DNA from: Tomocerus qinae | Taxonomy: Eukaryota; Arthropoda; Collembola; Entomobryomorpha; Tomoceridae | Assembly: GCA_020055645.1 (NCBI GenBank) | Contig: CM034550.1 | Location: 22,290,880-22,354,879 of the forward strand | DNA length: 64,000 bases | Direction: 5' to 3' | Part shown: one piece after another, positions 1 through 11,500 of the stretch | How the letters are laid out: every line of letters starts with the position of its first letter | Numbering within the stretch: position 1 is the stretch's first letter | Notes under the pieces: model-generated | Database searches by the model: none | Seen by the model: only the letters and a program-made list of their open reading frames with translations | Told to the model about the DNA's origin: nothing | Position numbers and translations under genes: made by a program

Positions 1-258
1 TACATTTAATTATTATACTTAAAAATTATTGAATACGATCACTGATTGCATTGGCAGGTGAGTGAAATATGGCAAAAAGTACTGACGTGTAAATACAGGT
101 TGAATACTAATAAAGTAATAAGTATAGAATTGCTTGTTCAATGTTTGTGGGATATCTAGTACTTGCTAATTCAGCAGAGAATATCAATTCAGTGCTTCTC
201 TACATTCTACATTTACAGGTAATATCCACAAATCACGGTACAAACGTCCATTTGACAT

Positions 259-610
259 TCAATCATCGTCATCGTCGTCGCTGGGAACAAAAAGTTCGTT
301 TTCTTCCAGAAAACTTGCCATGTTTTTCGAAATTGCGGCCCCAAGAAGTAATCCAGCAGTTATAGTCCCAGTAATACTGTAAAGTCCCATTGGGACTTTC
401 TTCGGTTCTTCCAAGAATCTACAAACATTCGAATCATTTATTCAATGGAAAATTATTTTAAATAAGTTAAAAAACGAACAAAAGTGCTTACGCTCCACTT
501 TCAGATGTAGTTGCATACTGACGAGTTTTCCCAATAAGATTTGTGGTGACTTTTGATTTATTTGCAGCAGACAAGAGAGCCAAGCGTGCTGCAGTTTTCA
601 AAGAAGCCAT
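259..610 (-). CDS. SMDT1: Essential MCU regulator EMRE, mitochondrial
   Basis: Two exons, 610-492 and 418-259, joined by a 73-bp GT-AG intron, give 92 residues; phase is kept. The first 40 residues are basic and Ser/Thr/Ala-rich, as in a mitochondrial targeting peptide. A single hydrophobic helix follows (about residues 53-70), then SKNMASFLEENELFVPS and a tail of six Asp before the stop. Human EMRE has the same order: a Ser-Gly-Ala step, a Pro-containing pre-helix, the SKN...LLEE...FVP block and a poly-Asp tail. In that family the inner-membrane helix binds MCU and the acidic tail contacts MICU1, which couples calcium gating to uniporter opening. The ATG at 610 is the first ATG in this frame; the frame stays open upstream without another. 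It lies head to head with the ZNF830-like gene 331 bp away. Confidence is high because the tail signature is distinctive despite the small size. Confidence 0.9.
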
Positions 611-941
611 TCTTATTCTCCTGACTAGAATTTCCGTCAAAAATTGACAAAAGTCCCGAAAAACTGAATTACTCTGTTCAAGAATGAAGGTTGGGCGCTT
701 CAATGTTAACCTGGATTCATCTATTTGCTGCTGATGGCAGGGCGCTAGAATTGTAAACACAGATTTGCCGCAGTGGATTTACTGCAGCGAAATTCCTCCA
801 TCACACGACGAGAATTTCCAAAGAATCTTTGGTGGTGCAGATTAAATTATATTTTCAGTAAGTCTGAATTTAATTTGATTATTAGTATACAATTAAATAT
901 TAAATGGGTTATTAATAGATCAGCTGGTCTTGAGCAGAAAA
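611..941. promoter_or_regulatory. Divergent promoter region between EMRE and ZNF830-like gene
   Basis: This 331-bp gap separates two start codons pointing away from each other, so it must hold both transcription starts. I see no TATA box, and nothing else in it that I can assign. That it works as a shared promoter is inferred from position only. Confidence 0.5.
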
Positions 942-1827
942 ATGAGTTCGAAAGCTGGACAACTTGCAGGAAAGAAAATCGATTCTCCTCTTGCCAAATA
1001 CAATTCAGCGGGACAGCTTTATTGCGTTCTGTGCAATACTCCGGTGAAAAACGAAATCTACTGGACAGGCCATATAAATGGAAAATCCCATCGAGAGCAG
1101 CTTTCCTCTTTGAAATCAAAGAGCAACAAGCGAGAGATAAAGCAAGAATCTGACAAATCTCCTTCTAAAAGAGTAAAATTCGACGATGACTCAGATTTTG
1201 CAATTCCTTTACCGCCGACATCCAAAACTAGTTCAATTACACGACCTTCAAAATCCAGTGAACCTCTAAATCTCCACAATTTCGCGTCTGTTCAAGCACG
1301 AATTACTAAAGAAAATGCCTCACTTGAAGAATTGATGGAGGAGGAAGAACAGTCTTTGGCAGTACCTGAAAGCAAAACACCCGAGAAGTCTCAGCTACCC
1401 GAAGGATTTTTTGACGACCCGAAAGAAGACGCCAAAGCAAGAGGAATAGAATATCGAGACCCAGAAGAAGTTGAATGGGAAAAGTTTGTCAAAGAAATCG
1501 CGTCAGAAGAAATCAAATCGACGGCATTAAGAAGTGTGGACGAAGAGGAATCCACATTCTCCAGAGATTTAGAAGAAATTGAAGAACAAATGGCCCATTG
1601 GCAAAGGTCAACATCTTTATTTTTATTTCCGGTTTATTTTTCCAACTTTTCCCCCAATTTCTCACTGCTTGTTTATTGTTTACAGAGTAATTGAATTGGA
1701 GAAAAGGGCCCAAGAGACAAAACAGCAACAGGGCAAGAAAAATGAATCATTGACCAACATGACTGACGAAGACGATGAAGAAATCGACTATGATGAAGAT
1801 CTAGATTGGAGATCTAAGAAGCATTGA
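942..1827 (+). CDS. ZNF830: ZNF830-like (CCDC16) zinc-finger protein
   Basis: Exons 942-1606 and 1686-1827, separated by a 79-bp intron, encode 268 residues. Residues 27-50 form one matrin/U1-type C2H2 finger: CVLC, twelve residues, then H and H five apart (GHINGKSH). The middle is charged and low in complexity, with a basic KRVKFDD patch that could be a nuclear signal. The PEGFFDDPKEDAKARG block (about residue 150) and the C-terminal acidic coiled segment (EEIEEQMAHWQRVIELEKRAQE) are what identify ZNF830. Known family members are nuclear, associate with the XAB2/Prp19 splicing complex and act in genome stability. At 268 residues it is shorter than vertebrate forms (about 370), mainly in the linker. 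The ATG at 942 is used because only non-ATG codons precede it in frame. An AATAAA lies 45 bp after the stop. Confidence 0.85.
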
Positions 1828-1871
1828 CCATTCTTTAGATTTGCAACCAACAATTTCACAATTCTTAACCT

Positions 1872-1877
1872 AATAAA
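1872..1877 (+). terminator. Polyadenylation signal of ZNF830-like gene
   Basis: AATAAA 45 bp downstream of the stop codon; a second AATAAA follows about 35 bp later in AT-rich DNA. Confidence 0.6.
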
Positions 1878-2310
1878 TTATTTTTAAGTGAAATATTTAT
1901 ACAAAATAAATTTCAATCGTGAATATCTTGCATCATTTATGAGTTGTCCTTCTCTAAATTAGCATAAAAGAATAACTTTAGATTTTATCGAGCTAATCGC
2001 ATTCTACGACCATGAAACATACGCACGTCAGTTGAGAATCTTATTGAAACTCTTTCATCAGTTCATCTTGATCACATCCGCAATTGGCTCACACATGTAC
2101 TCCACTATCATCAACAAGGTATATTGTATGTGTGCAAGCTCAGCTGAGAGGCATCAAATGAGAAAAGCCGGTCAAAATACAAAGTTCCGTCGCTAGTAAA
2201 TTCACGCAAAATGAAAACCGAAACGAAATATTTTTTTACTCGTCATTTTTGGAGTTTTAGTATTTATTAGCCTACTTTAGTTTGACATCTTTTTCCCGGT
2301 AACTATTAAA
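1878..2310. other. Intergenic, ZNF830-like to FDXR
   Basis: AT-rich spacer with no open frame or repeat that I can support. The last part should include the FDXR promoter and 5' UTR. Confidence 0.5.
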
Positions 2311-5300
2311 ATGTATCATTCCTGTGTCAAGATTTCTCGGAAGATCCTAGGAAGATATTCAAGAATATTTGCCAATATTATTCCTGAAGAATTTCAAACT
2401 GTTAATTTTAGCTGTATCAATAGGAGGAAACATCATGTTTGTGTTATCGGATCTGGACCAGCGGGATTTTACGCAGCCCAACATTTAATTAAGGTTTTCA
2501 TTTTTTGTTGAAAATTAAAGAAATATTTTTTTATAGAAGTTAATATTTTAATTTTTTGAAAATCTAGCTCAGACAATCAACCCATGTGGATATTTACGAG
2601 AAACTCCCCGTGCCTTTTGGTCTTGTACGATATGGAGTGGCTCCCGATCATCCGGAAGTTAAAAATGTTATCAACACATTTCATACAGTTCTAAAGAGTC
2701 CTAACGTAAAATTCTTTGGAAATATTGAAGCTGGGAAAGATGTCACGTTTAGTGACCTGAAGCAATCTTACGATGCCATTCTTTTGGTTAGCAAAAATAT
2801 TTCATTTGTTGGCAGGGCCGCAGCCAGAAAAAAATTTCGGTGGGGGGGGGCGGCACCGAGAAAAAATATGCTAATCGCGCGAACCGTAAAATGTTAGCGA
2901 TTTCTGGCGATTTTAGACAAAAATTAATCTTCATTTTTCTCGATTTCGAGGGGGGGGGGGCACAGGCCTCGGTGCCCCCTCCTCGCTGCAGCCTTGTTAG
3001 AATGAATAGTTAGTGTTTCACAAAAAATGAATAAAAATTGTCGATTTAACAGACTCGTCTCGTATAATTTAAATAAACTCGTCTGTCCGTCCGTCCGCCT
3101 TCCGGCAATTCTTGTGCACGATAACTTTTCAAATTTTCAGGGTACAATCTTAAGGTAAAAAGGAAGGCCAAGTTCGTAAATGGGCAAGTTCCGCCATACC
3201 TCCATACTGGAGGGCAGGTGCAAAAATTATGTATACAAAATTGACCAAGTTTGGCTGTATTCATCATACAAAGTCGTGCAATAGCTAGAATAAAAGCTGA
3301 CATGGCTGAGGGAAAACGGGACCCTATACAGTATTGTGTTTAGAAGTCGATTTCGAAGGAGGCAATGTCATTAAACCATACTTATATGCGTAAGGAATAT
3401 TTTCCTGAAGCGCGTTATTTTGTAAGCTATTTTTGGCCAAAATTTTAAACATCATATATAATGGAGCGATCATTTTAAGGGAAGGGTATAGTTTTTGAAA
3501 CCCTTTACCTGTCTCAACCACAAGTGGGGATGTTGCTAGGTAACTAGCAAAATTTGCATGGAGGGTAAATGGGATCTCGATTTCATACGAAATTCGTACT
3601 TTTTTTAGGAGAACCCTTAAGGATCTGAGACCATTGGTCCTACACCCATACCTTAAATGTAAAAAAGATTCGTCGAAACCTATTCTATGCAAGATATAAA
3701 AAAAATTTCACATTTTTGTCTTCTGCTTCAAGATATCATCTTTAAACCTTATATCTTGAAGTAGAAGACAAAAATGTGAAATTTTTTTTATATCTTGCAT
3801 AGAATAGGTTTCGACGAATCTTTTTTACATTTAATGTATGGGTGTAGGACCAATGATCTCAGATCCTTAGGGATTCTCCTAAAAAAAGTTTATGTGTAAT
3901 TTAAATGAGAATATGATATTCGAAAATCTGTCCGTAACTATGAACCCGGACTTTAAGCTATTTTTACCGAAAATGACCAAAAAACCAAATATAACCGCCA
4001 AAGCGCATTAATTTTAACCTCTTTTTTCCGAAAATCGACAAAAATTTTATAATCGCGCAAATCACGTCAATTTTAAGTTTTCTTTGCCAAAAATGGTCTA
4101 CATTTTCCTCATAATCGCACGATGAGCGTTGATTTTAAGGTCCACCATGAAAATGTTAGGTCCTTTTGCTGAGAAAGCCAACAGTAGCTTGCTCAAGTTT
4201 CACCATTAATCGTGAGAAATTTTGTTATTTTCAGTCAAAATTTTCCTTTTTCGTTCGTAGTAGTCATTAAATTAGGTATTACTCAATTTTTTCTAAAAAA
4301 CGGGACGCGTTTCAGAAAACGGGACACTTTCGGGACGTCGACGTCGGGACACATCACCAAAAACGGGACGATCCCGTTAAAAACGGGACGGATGGTCAGC
4401 CTAGCAGCTGACTTGTCCATGTACACTACTAAATAGGCCACAACATTCCCCCGACAGGGGAAATTGGTAAAAATTAAAAAATAAGGTTACACAGAATATC
4501 CAATTTTTGTTGACGGGTTGTAGTCAGTGTTCGATGACCAGCCGGCTGGTTGGTTAAAATGGCTGGCTAAAATGGCTGGCCGGCTGGTTGAAATTCTTTG
4601 TTAGCCAGTGGCTGAAATGGCCAAAATGGCTGAAATGGGGCTATGTGAACTGAGAAAATCATCATAAATTTGGTGGGAAATTCGAAAAACCATGATTTTT
4701 GGCCACTAGCCATTTCAGCCATTTTAGCCGGCTGGCTGGTCAAAATCATTTTCAGCCGGCTAAAATAGAACACTGGTTGTAGTTTCGCTATAGGAGACTA
4801 AACTTGATTAAAGTCTACTTACTCTAGTGGTGCAAGCAGTGTTCTATTTTAGCCGGCAAAAATTGTTTTGACCAACCGGCTAAAATGGCTAGTGGCCAAA
4901 AATCATTGTTTAAAATTTCCCGCCAAGTCCTGGATGATTTTCTTAGTTCATATAGCTCCAATTCACATTTTTTGGCCATTTTAGCACTGGCTAACAAAGA
5001 ATTTCAACCAGCCATTTTAGCCGACCAACCGGCTGGTCACCGAACACTGGGTACAAATTATTATAAAAATTTAATAGGTTAGCCATTTCCTGACAGGGGA
5101 AGTGGGTGAAAAATTAAAAATCTAAAGCTCTCGGCGATTATAATTGAAGTTGCTAGATGAAGAAGTCGAGATTTCAATTTTATTTTCGTTGACAACCAAA
5201 ATATATAATTTTGAAATACAAAGTAGTGGAATTCCGAGTTGAAAGGTAGCCGACAACTAACAAAGAGTATGGAATTTAAAATCTCCTTCGAAACTGCACT

Positions 5301-8300
5301 ATATAGATTACAATACAAAACAAGGTCAGCAGATTTAAATAGTTCGAATGAACCAAAAATAATTTATTATCTGGACCCTTTTATATGTCCCGCTCCTATA
5401 CCAGACAACTAAACGTAGTCATTTCAACCATAAGAAATCTTTTCTATTCGAAACCATAAAATGTATAAAAGATATTTTATAAAGTAGTCACAATCATCAA
5501 AAATCTGGAACTAAATCTGAAGATTATGTTGAGTTTATTTACATCCATCATTTTTCGGTAAATTATAATTTCGGGTTTATTACAAAAAAAATTTTTATCT
5601 TTCAACTGCAGTCCTGAATTTTTACTTAATATGAGGATGTCAATCTTTTAAGGTGCACAACTATATGCAAACTGAACCAAAGCAATCCAAAAGTGTTTAG
5701 ATTCGCAAATTAGAAAATCTATATGGATACTTATCACTATGCCCCTTGATTACCATGTTCATCTTGGACAAGAGATATAAGTGAAAAAATTGTATGACAT
5801 TTTTATCAAAGTCCCTAAGGATCTGAACTTGTTGTTTCATTTGTCATTTGTATTGAAGATATCACGATTTAAAAGTTACAAACACTAAAATATTAGTTAC
5901 AACTCTTAATCAGAAAGGTTTGAAAATTGAGCATTAATTTCAAGTCATTTTAGTTAAATCCAAAGTTAGAAATTCAGAATTCCAAATTGATACATCTATA
6001 TTCAAATTTATTTTGCATAGGGGCATTATTTATTTTCATAAGACTCAGGACAATGTATTTTGGTCATTTTGAATAACTTTAAAAGATCAGGTCTCAGAAT
6101 AGTTTATGAGGTTTAAATTTCAACCAATCAATCAACCAAGTCTTGATAATTTTTCTAGGAACGTAAAAAATACAATGCGCATGTGTACACGCTTGCGTAA
6201 TTCGTATATTTCAAGTGAAATTAAATTTATCGAAAATTTTGAAATAAATGCCATGTACCCTATTTATTTCAGCATTTCATTTTTCAAGGAAGAGGATGAA
6301 ATATTTCTCGAAATGTTTCAAAAATTTCGACTATTTATTTCCGAGAAATAAGTGCCATGTCTGGTTATGTGTACTGAAGAATACGACTTTGTGTGATATC
6401 CTTCAGTCGTCGGCTACATTTTACTTTGGCTAGTGGGTAACTTAAAATATAATATCATTCAAGGTATTTTATATGGTCCACACCAAATATCAATTGCGAA
6501 CGTCAAAAAAACGGTCAAGTTTCGAATAGAATGGAATTTAGTGCGGTCATCCACCAGGGTCACATTTTTGACTCTGGGTGTATAGAATTGCTACAATGAT
6601 TCTCCATTATGCATACTTACGCCGGATTTTCGGGTATTTTGTATTTCAAAATTTTATATTTCGGTTAGCAACGAAAATAAAATTGAAATGTCGACTTCTT
6701 CATCTAGCAACTTCAATTCCGTTTTGCAATTGTTTATTTAAATTAAGGCTGCCTCGATGATAAGGTTGCTTAGCGACAAGCAGAAATGAGTAATTTTTCT
6801 ACGGGGTGGTTGATGATGAACAAACCCAATCAGTAGAATGTGGCGTAATTAATTATTAAATCCTACCCGTAGTAAAAATTTAATTTAGTGGCCCTAATTC
6901 TTAACTTTTTATATAACAGAACAACAGATTGCGGCGAGTTTGTCGAATTCCCATGCATTTTTCCCTCTCCAAAAACGATTTAATTTTGAAAAATGCAAGG
7001 AATGTTTTGGGGAAAAGGGCTTAATTAGAGTTAAGGCTGACTCGTCTCCTGCGCAGAACAGTGACAACACATCCCCTTGGGAAATAAAAAGCTGTCATAT
7101 TTTTTAAAACATGTACCACTTAATATTTTCAGGGAGGTATCGTGGCCGTTTATCCCAACAAGTCCTTGCACTTTTCAAAATGAAATAGTTATTGGGATCC
7201 GGGAGAAATAAAATACAATACATGGGAATTTGACAAAATCGTTAAACTCTTTTAACGTTTACTTTGAGGATGTTTTTAAGGCTTTAAATGAACTGATAAA
7301 TTATTTTCAGTGTTATGGAGCTAGTGAAGATAGAAAGCTGGATATTCCTGGGGAAAAGGAATTGGTAACATCAGCACGGGATTTTGTAGGATGGTATAAT
7401 GGTCTTCCAGAAAATCGGAATCTTGACATAAATCTGGAAGACAAGGAAAGGGCAATCATCATTGGCCAAGGAAATGTTGCATTGGACATTGCCCGAATCC
7501 TTTTGTCGCCGATTGAGCTTCTTGAAAAGACTGACATCAGTTCATACGCTCTAGAAACACTTCGAAAGTCCAAAATCAAAAAAATTGTCATCTGCGGAAG
7601 ACGTGGACCAATGCAAGTGTCGTTTACAATCAAAGAACTCAGGGAGCAGTTGACATTGCCCCGAGTTAGGAATATCTTGCATCTCAAAGATTTCAAAGGA
7701 GTTGACCAAGACTTTATAAAAAGTATTAAATCTACATTTAAATAATAATAATTAAATAATTAGTTAATGATTGATGAATGATTGCAGATCTGCCCCGTCC
7801 GAAGAGGCGTCTGGGAGAATTAATGTGGAAGACGGCCAAGGAGGGAGAGAGTTTAGCGACATTTAGTCGGGAGTGTGAATTCCAATTCTATCGCTCTCCT
7901 TTGAGAATAGAGAAAAGTGACGGTAGATTGCGTCTGACTCTGGCTGTGAACGAAGCCGTAGAGGAAGATCAAGTGAGACGAACGAGTGAGGTGGAGGAGC
8001 AAGTGTGTGATATGATATTCCGAAGTGTTGGGTACAAAGGCCGTCGAGTGTTTTCAGAGATGCCATTTGACGATGAGAAAGGAGTGGTGCCTAACGTCGG
8101 AGGAAAAGTGCAACAAGGTCATGAATTATTCATCCGCCACTCTAAATATATATTGCCAATTTTTTGTGCCAAACTCGTTAATCGCCAATCAATACTTTGC
8201 ATATTGTTGCAATCTCTTATTATATTAATTACAGGTGTTTACTGCAGCGGTTGGGTGGGTCAAGGTCCGCGAGGAGTCATTCTCTCCACTATGCAGAATG

Positions 8301-8506
8301 CCTTTGATGTCGCGAAAAAAATTAGTCAAGATTTAGAGTCGATATCTCCTCATGCCAAAAAGGGTTTTGCCAACATACATAAATTAGTCGAGGGCAAAAT
8401 CATCACCACTTTCGACGACTACCAGAAAATTGCCAACTTTGAAAAGAAACACTCGAGGAAAGTTACGACTATCCAAGAAATGCTAGCCATAGCCAAAAAT
8501 ACATAA
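2311..8506 (+). CDS. FDXR: NADPH:adrenodoxin (ferredoxin) reductase, mitochondrial
   Basis: Five exons (2311-2493, 2568-2786, 7311-7722, 7788-8117, 8235-8506) keep phase and give 471 residues; human FDXR has 491. The N-terminus is basic, a likely mitochondrial presequence. The FAD-binding Rossmann motif [14 protein letters not shown] is at about residues 44-57, followed by [17 protein letters not shown]. The NADPH-binding fold carries [17 protein letters not shown] and [17 protein letters not shown], and the C-terminal FAD contact is [13 protein letters not shown]. In this family the enzyme passes electrons from NADPH through FAD to ferredoxin in the matrix, for mitochondrial P450s (ecdysteroid synthesis in arthropods) and for Fe-S cluster and heme a biogenesis. 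All key glycine motifs are present, so it should be active. Intron 2 is 4.5 kb and full of repeats, while introns 1, 3 and 4 are 65-117 bp. The exon 3/4 join (phase 1, giving KNLPRP) is my choice from homology. Confidence 0.95.
2815..3000. repeat. G-tract repeat fragment in FDXR intron 2
   Basis: Bounded by GCAGGGCCGCAGCC and GCTGCAGCCTTG, with runs of nine and ten G and a CGGCACCGAG / CTCGGTGCC inverted pair. It ends in the CAGCCTTG motif that also closes the insertion at 59121-59383, and both contain AATCGCGCGAA-like stretches, so they look like related non-autonomous elements. The following 3331-3375 also matches the start of that insertion (GTTTAGAAGTCGATTTCGA). Confidence 0.5.
3600..3889. 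repeat. Foldback inverted repeat, about 137-bp arms
   Basis: The left arm (about 3600-3735) and right arm (about 3751-3889) are near-perfect reverse complements, for example GTAAAAAAGATTCGTCGAAA against TTTCGACGAATCTTTTTTAC, with a loop of about 15 bp. It has no coding capacity and looks like a palindromic MITE in FDXR intron 2. Confidence 0.85.
4289..4420. repeat. Degenerate ACGGGACG-rich repeat
   Basis: Five scattered copies of ACGGGACG/CGGGAC-type words occur in 130 bp, along with the self-complementary GACGTCGACGTC. It looks like the decayed end of a transposable element; the family is not recognised. Confidence 0.35.
4524..5051. repeat. Inverted repeat built on GCCGGCTGG units
   Basis: One arm opens with CAGTGTTCGATGACCAGCC (4524) and closes with GGCTAAAATAGAACACTGG (to 4776). 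The other opens with GCAGTGTTCTATTTTAGCC (4837) and closes with GGCTGGTCACCGAACACTGG (to 5050). The two halves are inverted copies of one unit of about 230-250 bp, with a spacer of about 60 bp. Each half contains repeated GGCTGG/AAAATGGC words, which are themselves inverted across the unit. Non-coding. Confidence 0.8.
5140..6720. mobile_element. Non-autonomous 1.6-kb terminal-inverted-repeat element
   Basis: The left terminus (about 5140-5222) contains GAAGTTGCTAGATGAAGAAG. The right terminus (about 6644-6720) contains its complement CTTCTTCATCTAGCAACTTC, and both then continue in parallel through AATTTTATTTTCGTTG. That gives terminal inverted repeats of about 75-80 bp around 1.4 kb of AT-rich interior without a convincing protein. 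A DNA transposon derivative inside FDXR intron 2; superfamily unknown. Confidence 0.75.
6747..7060. repeat. TTAAGGCTGCCTCG MITE family, copy 1 (rearranged)
   Basis: It opens with TTAAGGCTGCCTCGATGATA and shares GCAGAAATGAGTAATTTT, GTAGAATGTG and CCCGTAGTAAAAATT with the copy at 46818-47297. Its right part instead contains TTAAGGCTGACTCG followed by GCGCAGAACAGTGA in direct orientation, which suggests a second, inverted fragment or a rearranged end. Confidence 0.65.
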
Positions 8507-8530
8507 AAATACATAAAAATACATAAAAAT

Positions 8531-8536
8531 AATAAA
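8531..8536 (+). terminator. Polyadenylation signal of FDXR
   Basis: AATAAA 25 bp after the FDXR stop, following three copies of ACATAAAAAT. Confidence 0.6.
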
Positions 8537-11500
8537 AGTATTAAAAACTCATTTTTATTGTGTCATCGTCGGACATTTCCTCTGCACAGAATTGAATTGC
8601 GTGTTTAGTTGTTTAATGGATTTCTGATACCGTAAGAAATGACAATGTTTAGGGACTGCAGCTGTTAATCTAGTTACTCTTCCAAATGTTGTAATATTTG
8701 GGACTCGGTGGCAGACTGCTGAGGATACTGAGAAGGAGAGGAAGTGGGAAAAGGACAGTCTTGGTGTTTGATTGTTTTGGTGGTGGTCGTATAATTAGAG
8801 ATGACACGCAAAGAAGAAGAAACAAGGATCCGAAAAACCATGCAAAAGAGTCATCTGCTGCGAGCACGAACGAGTCTATGAGAGAAGGATTGAGTGAGTC
8901 GAGAGAAGGCTGCATGGCTGGAGTTTTGGGTCCATCTGGGCTGACGACTGTATGACTTTGGGTCACGACAACCCTTTCGTCCTCAATCGCAAGCACACGG
9001 GAGCCAATTAAGCATTTCACAATATCATAACAATAAATATGCTTATCGTATTTCGAAATATTCCTCAGACTTCCTTTTTGCATTTTCCATCATTAGGCCG
9101 ACACGCGAAATTAATCAGATCGTCGTCTAATAATATTCTCATAGGCCCTTAAGGCTGTTACGGTAATTAGAGGAAATTATTACTAACAGGCTGAGGAAAA
9201 TTCCTTTTTCCGTAAGATGATAGCGTGGTCAACTAATTAGACGGAATTGGTTCAACATCCATACTCTGATATGATATATATACTTATATATTAGATATAG
9301 TTAATGATATAGTTAATGGTGTAGGAAAAGGTCTGAGCAAATCAAGTCGGAAAAGACAAAATTAAATGTAATTGCAGGTTGAGATGCCTATTGAAATCGT
9401 CTCAAGTAGATACAATTGCAGGGCATGTAATTCTACTCCATTGTCTACCATTGCGTGTCAACTTTTAGTCGGCAGCCCCCACACTCCCCACTCCAACCAA
9501 CTACTGCTCCCCACCCCAACCGACTATTACTATAGTCTCCTTTTCTCGTTTCGTATGGAAAGTAGATAATCACTCCAAATGTATTTTTTCACCCCGTTTA
9601 CTGCAAAAAGTGTATCAATTAAAGTGTTTACTTATCTCAAGAGTTGCTACGACAGGTTATCAATGGGTAAGGTCAGCCAACTAATCTACAAAGGCATACC
9701 TAGGGCTGTAGTAAGGCATACCTATAGGGCTGTAGTAAGGCATAGGTACATAGTACAAGTAGTAGTACATGTTTAATATTCTGGTCTTGGCTGAGGAATT
9801 AACTCTCCTAAATACTCATTTACTTATCTCTTTACCCCATTCACTGATAGCATCCAAACACGTATTGTCCACACTTTCAACAACCACCGCTATCTCAACT
9901 ATCTACACAACTTGAACTATCCAATTACCAAATATCTATTATTAAATTACCAAATATTTATCAGAGACTTATTTAGATAATGTTATTGCACAATAAGTGA
10001 GTGTGAGTTGGTACGAGTGTGCGTTGTTGTTGGGAAAGGAAGTGTATGTGAAATGGAGTCGCATGATGATGATGGATGAGTTTACAAACCAACGGATTGG
10101 TCCCGTCCCTCAGCCTGACTCCAACCAACTCACTCCCAACCAACGTCCCACTACAACCAACAAATGTCTCAATCCTTTGTTGCCAAAATAATATATTCCT
10201 CCGCTAATTATTCCTCAAAAGTGCATGTCTGTGGACACAGTCACTGCCCATCTCTGCCTCCATCTCGGCTGTTACAGTCCTCAGTCAGAGACAATACATT
10301 TAATTAGATTAATTATAAATAGACCAAGGTCTCCTTCTTGGAGAGATTCATTAGATTTAGCTAATAAAAATAACAGAGGAAACAGAAAAAGTCCACCCAG
10401 AGGTTTGCGTGGTCACTATTGTCACTAAGCTTCCGGTCCCCAACACGCAATGATAAGAATCGTTTCTTTCCCAAAATCCACTTACCAACAAAACGAAACA
10501 AATGCATTTTAGTCCATCGACATTTATGTAATACATAACATACATACTATATATATGTACATGTAGTAGTAGTAGTTGTTGGTGGTGGTGGTTGTAGTCC
10601 TCCTCCGTAGTCTGTTGTATGTACCCCGTGATTATAATAAAAGCCATGGACATATTTTGCAAGGGAAGAGATGAGACAGGACAGGATGCATTCTCAGATG
10701 GGAAAAACAAAAGGGAAACAATTTGATGAGCGGCCACGTCAATCATCCTCTCTCTCTGCCTAACAATCCGTCCCAACAACAACTACATGATCCTCCGCAT
10801 CCAACTCTCTATACTATATTTATTTGTCTGGTGCCCTCTAATAGCTACCTTTCTTATTCCCATCGGGAGCCTCAAACAAAACACAATTACGTCATTTTGT
10901 AAGGAATACGGTACTAGTGACATGAGCCCCAAAAAACAGTCGAGACAGAAATGGATTGGCAATTGTGGTCGGTGGTCTTGAAACAAGTCATGATTTACAA
11001 TTAAAGAGTGACCAACAAAGAGTAGTCAGGACTTGTCTAATTATTCTGACATGTTGGTAATTCATTCCCCAACTCAAGTGGACTCTGCAGATGTTTCACC
11101 TTTTTGCAATTAACTAGCAGATGATCATTTCTTTTGTTTATACTCTTTTGATCCAGATATTCCATCAAGTGCGTGGAAGACGAATAAAGTTCAAGTGCGA
11201 CTCATCATGCAACGTATTATTCGTGTCTCATGGAATGCTCCGTGCCGGCAGATCATTTCATCCTCCACATTCCTCTCCATCCCACTCTTTTTCAACACCT
11301 TGTTTTCATTCATACTTTCATCTTGTCTACGTCTTGTCTCATTACTAATTTACAACAACAATCAAATCTTTCGTCAATCCATATTCATTATCATTTCGTA
11401 TATTGATTCTAAATTGGTAACAGTGAGGATGAGGGAAGGATGGCCTTGGATGTGGGAGAATGTCCGTAGGATAGATAATAATTAATTTGAATCCTCATTG

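Noticed and set aside
1-258. Possible exon end with GCAG|GTGAGT near position 57
   Set aside because: A good donor sequence, but no open frame with recognisable protein before it in the available 57 bases.
611-760. N-terminal extension of EMRE to 760
   Set aside because: The frame is open but begins with a non-ATG codon, and the extension would precede the targeting peptide; the ATG at 610 is the natural start.
8670-9083. 137-codon open frame on the minus strand (and an opposing plus frame at 8698-8955) just after FDXR
   Set aside because: No recognisable domain; Ser/Leu/Pro-rich low complexity, no supported splice partners, and both strands are open, which suggests chance.
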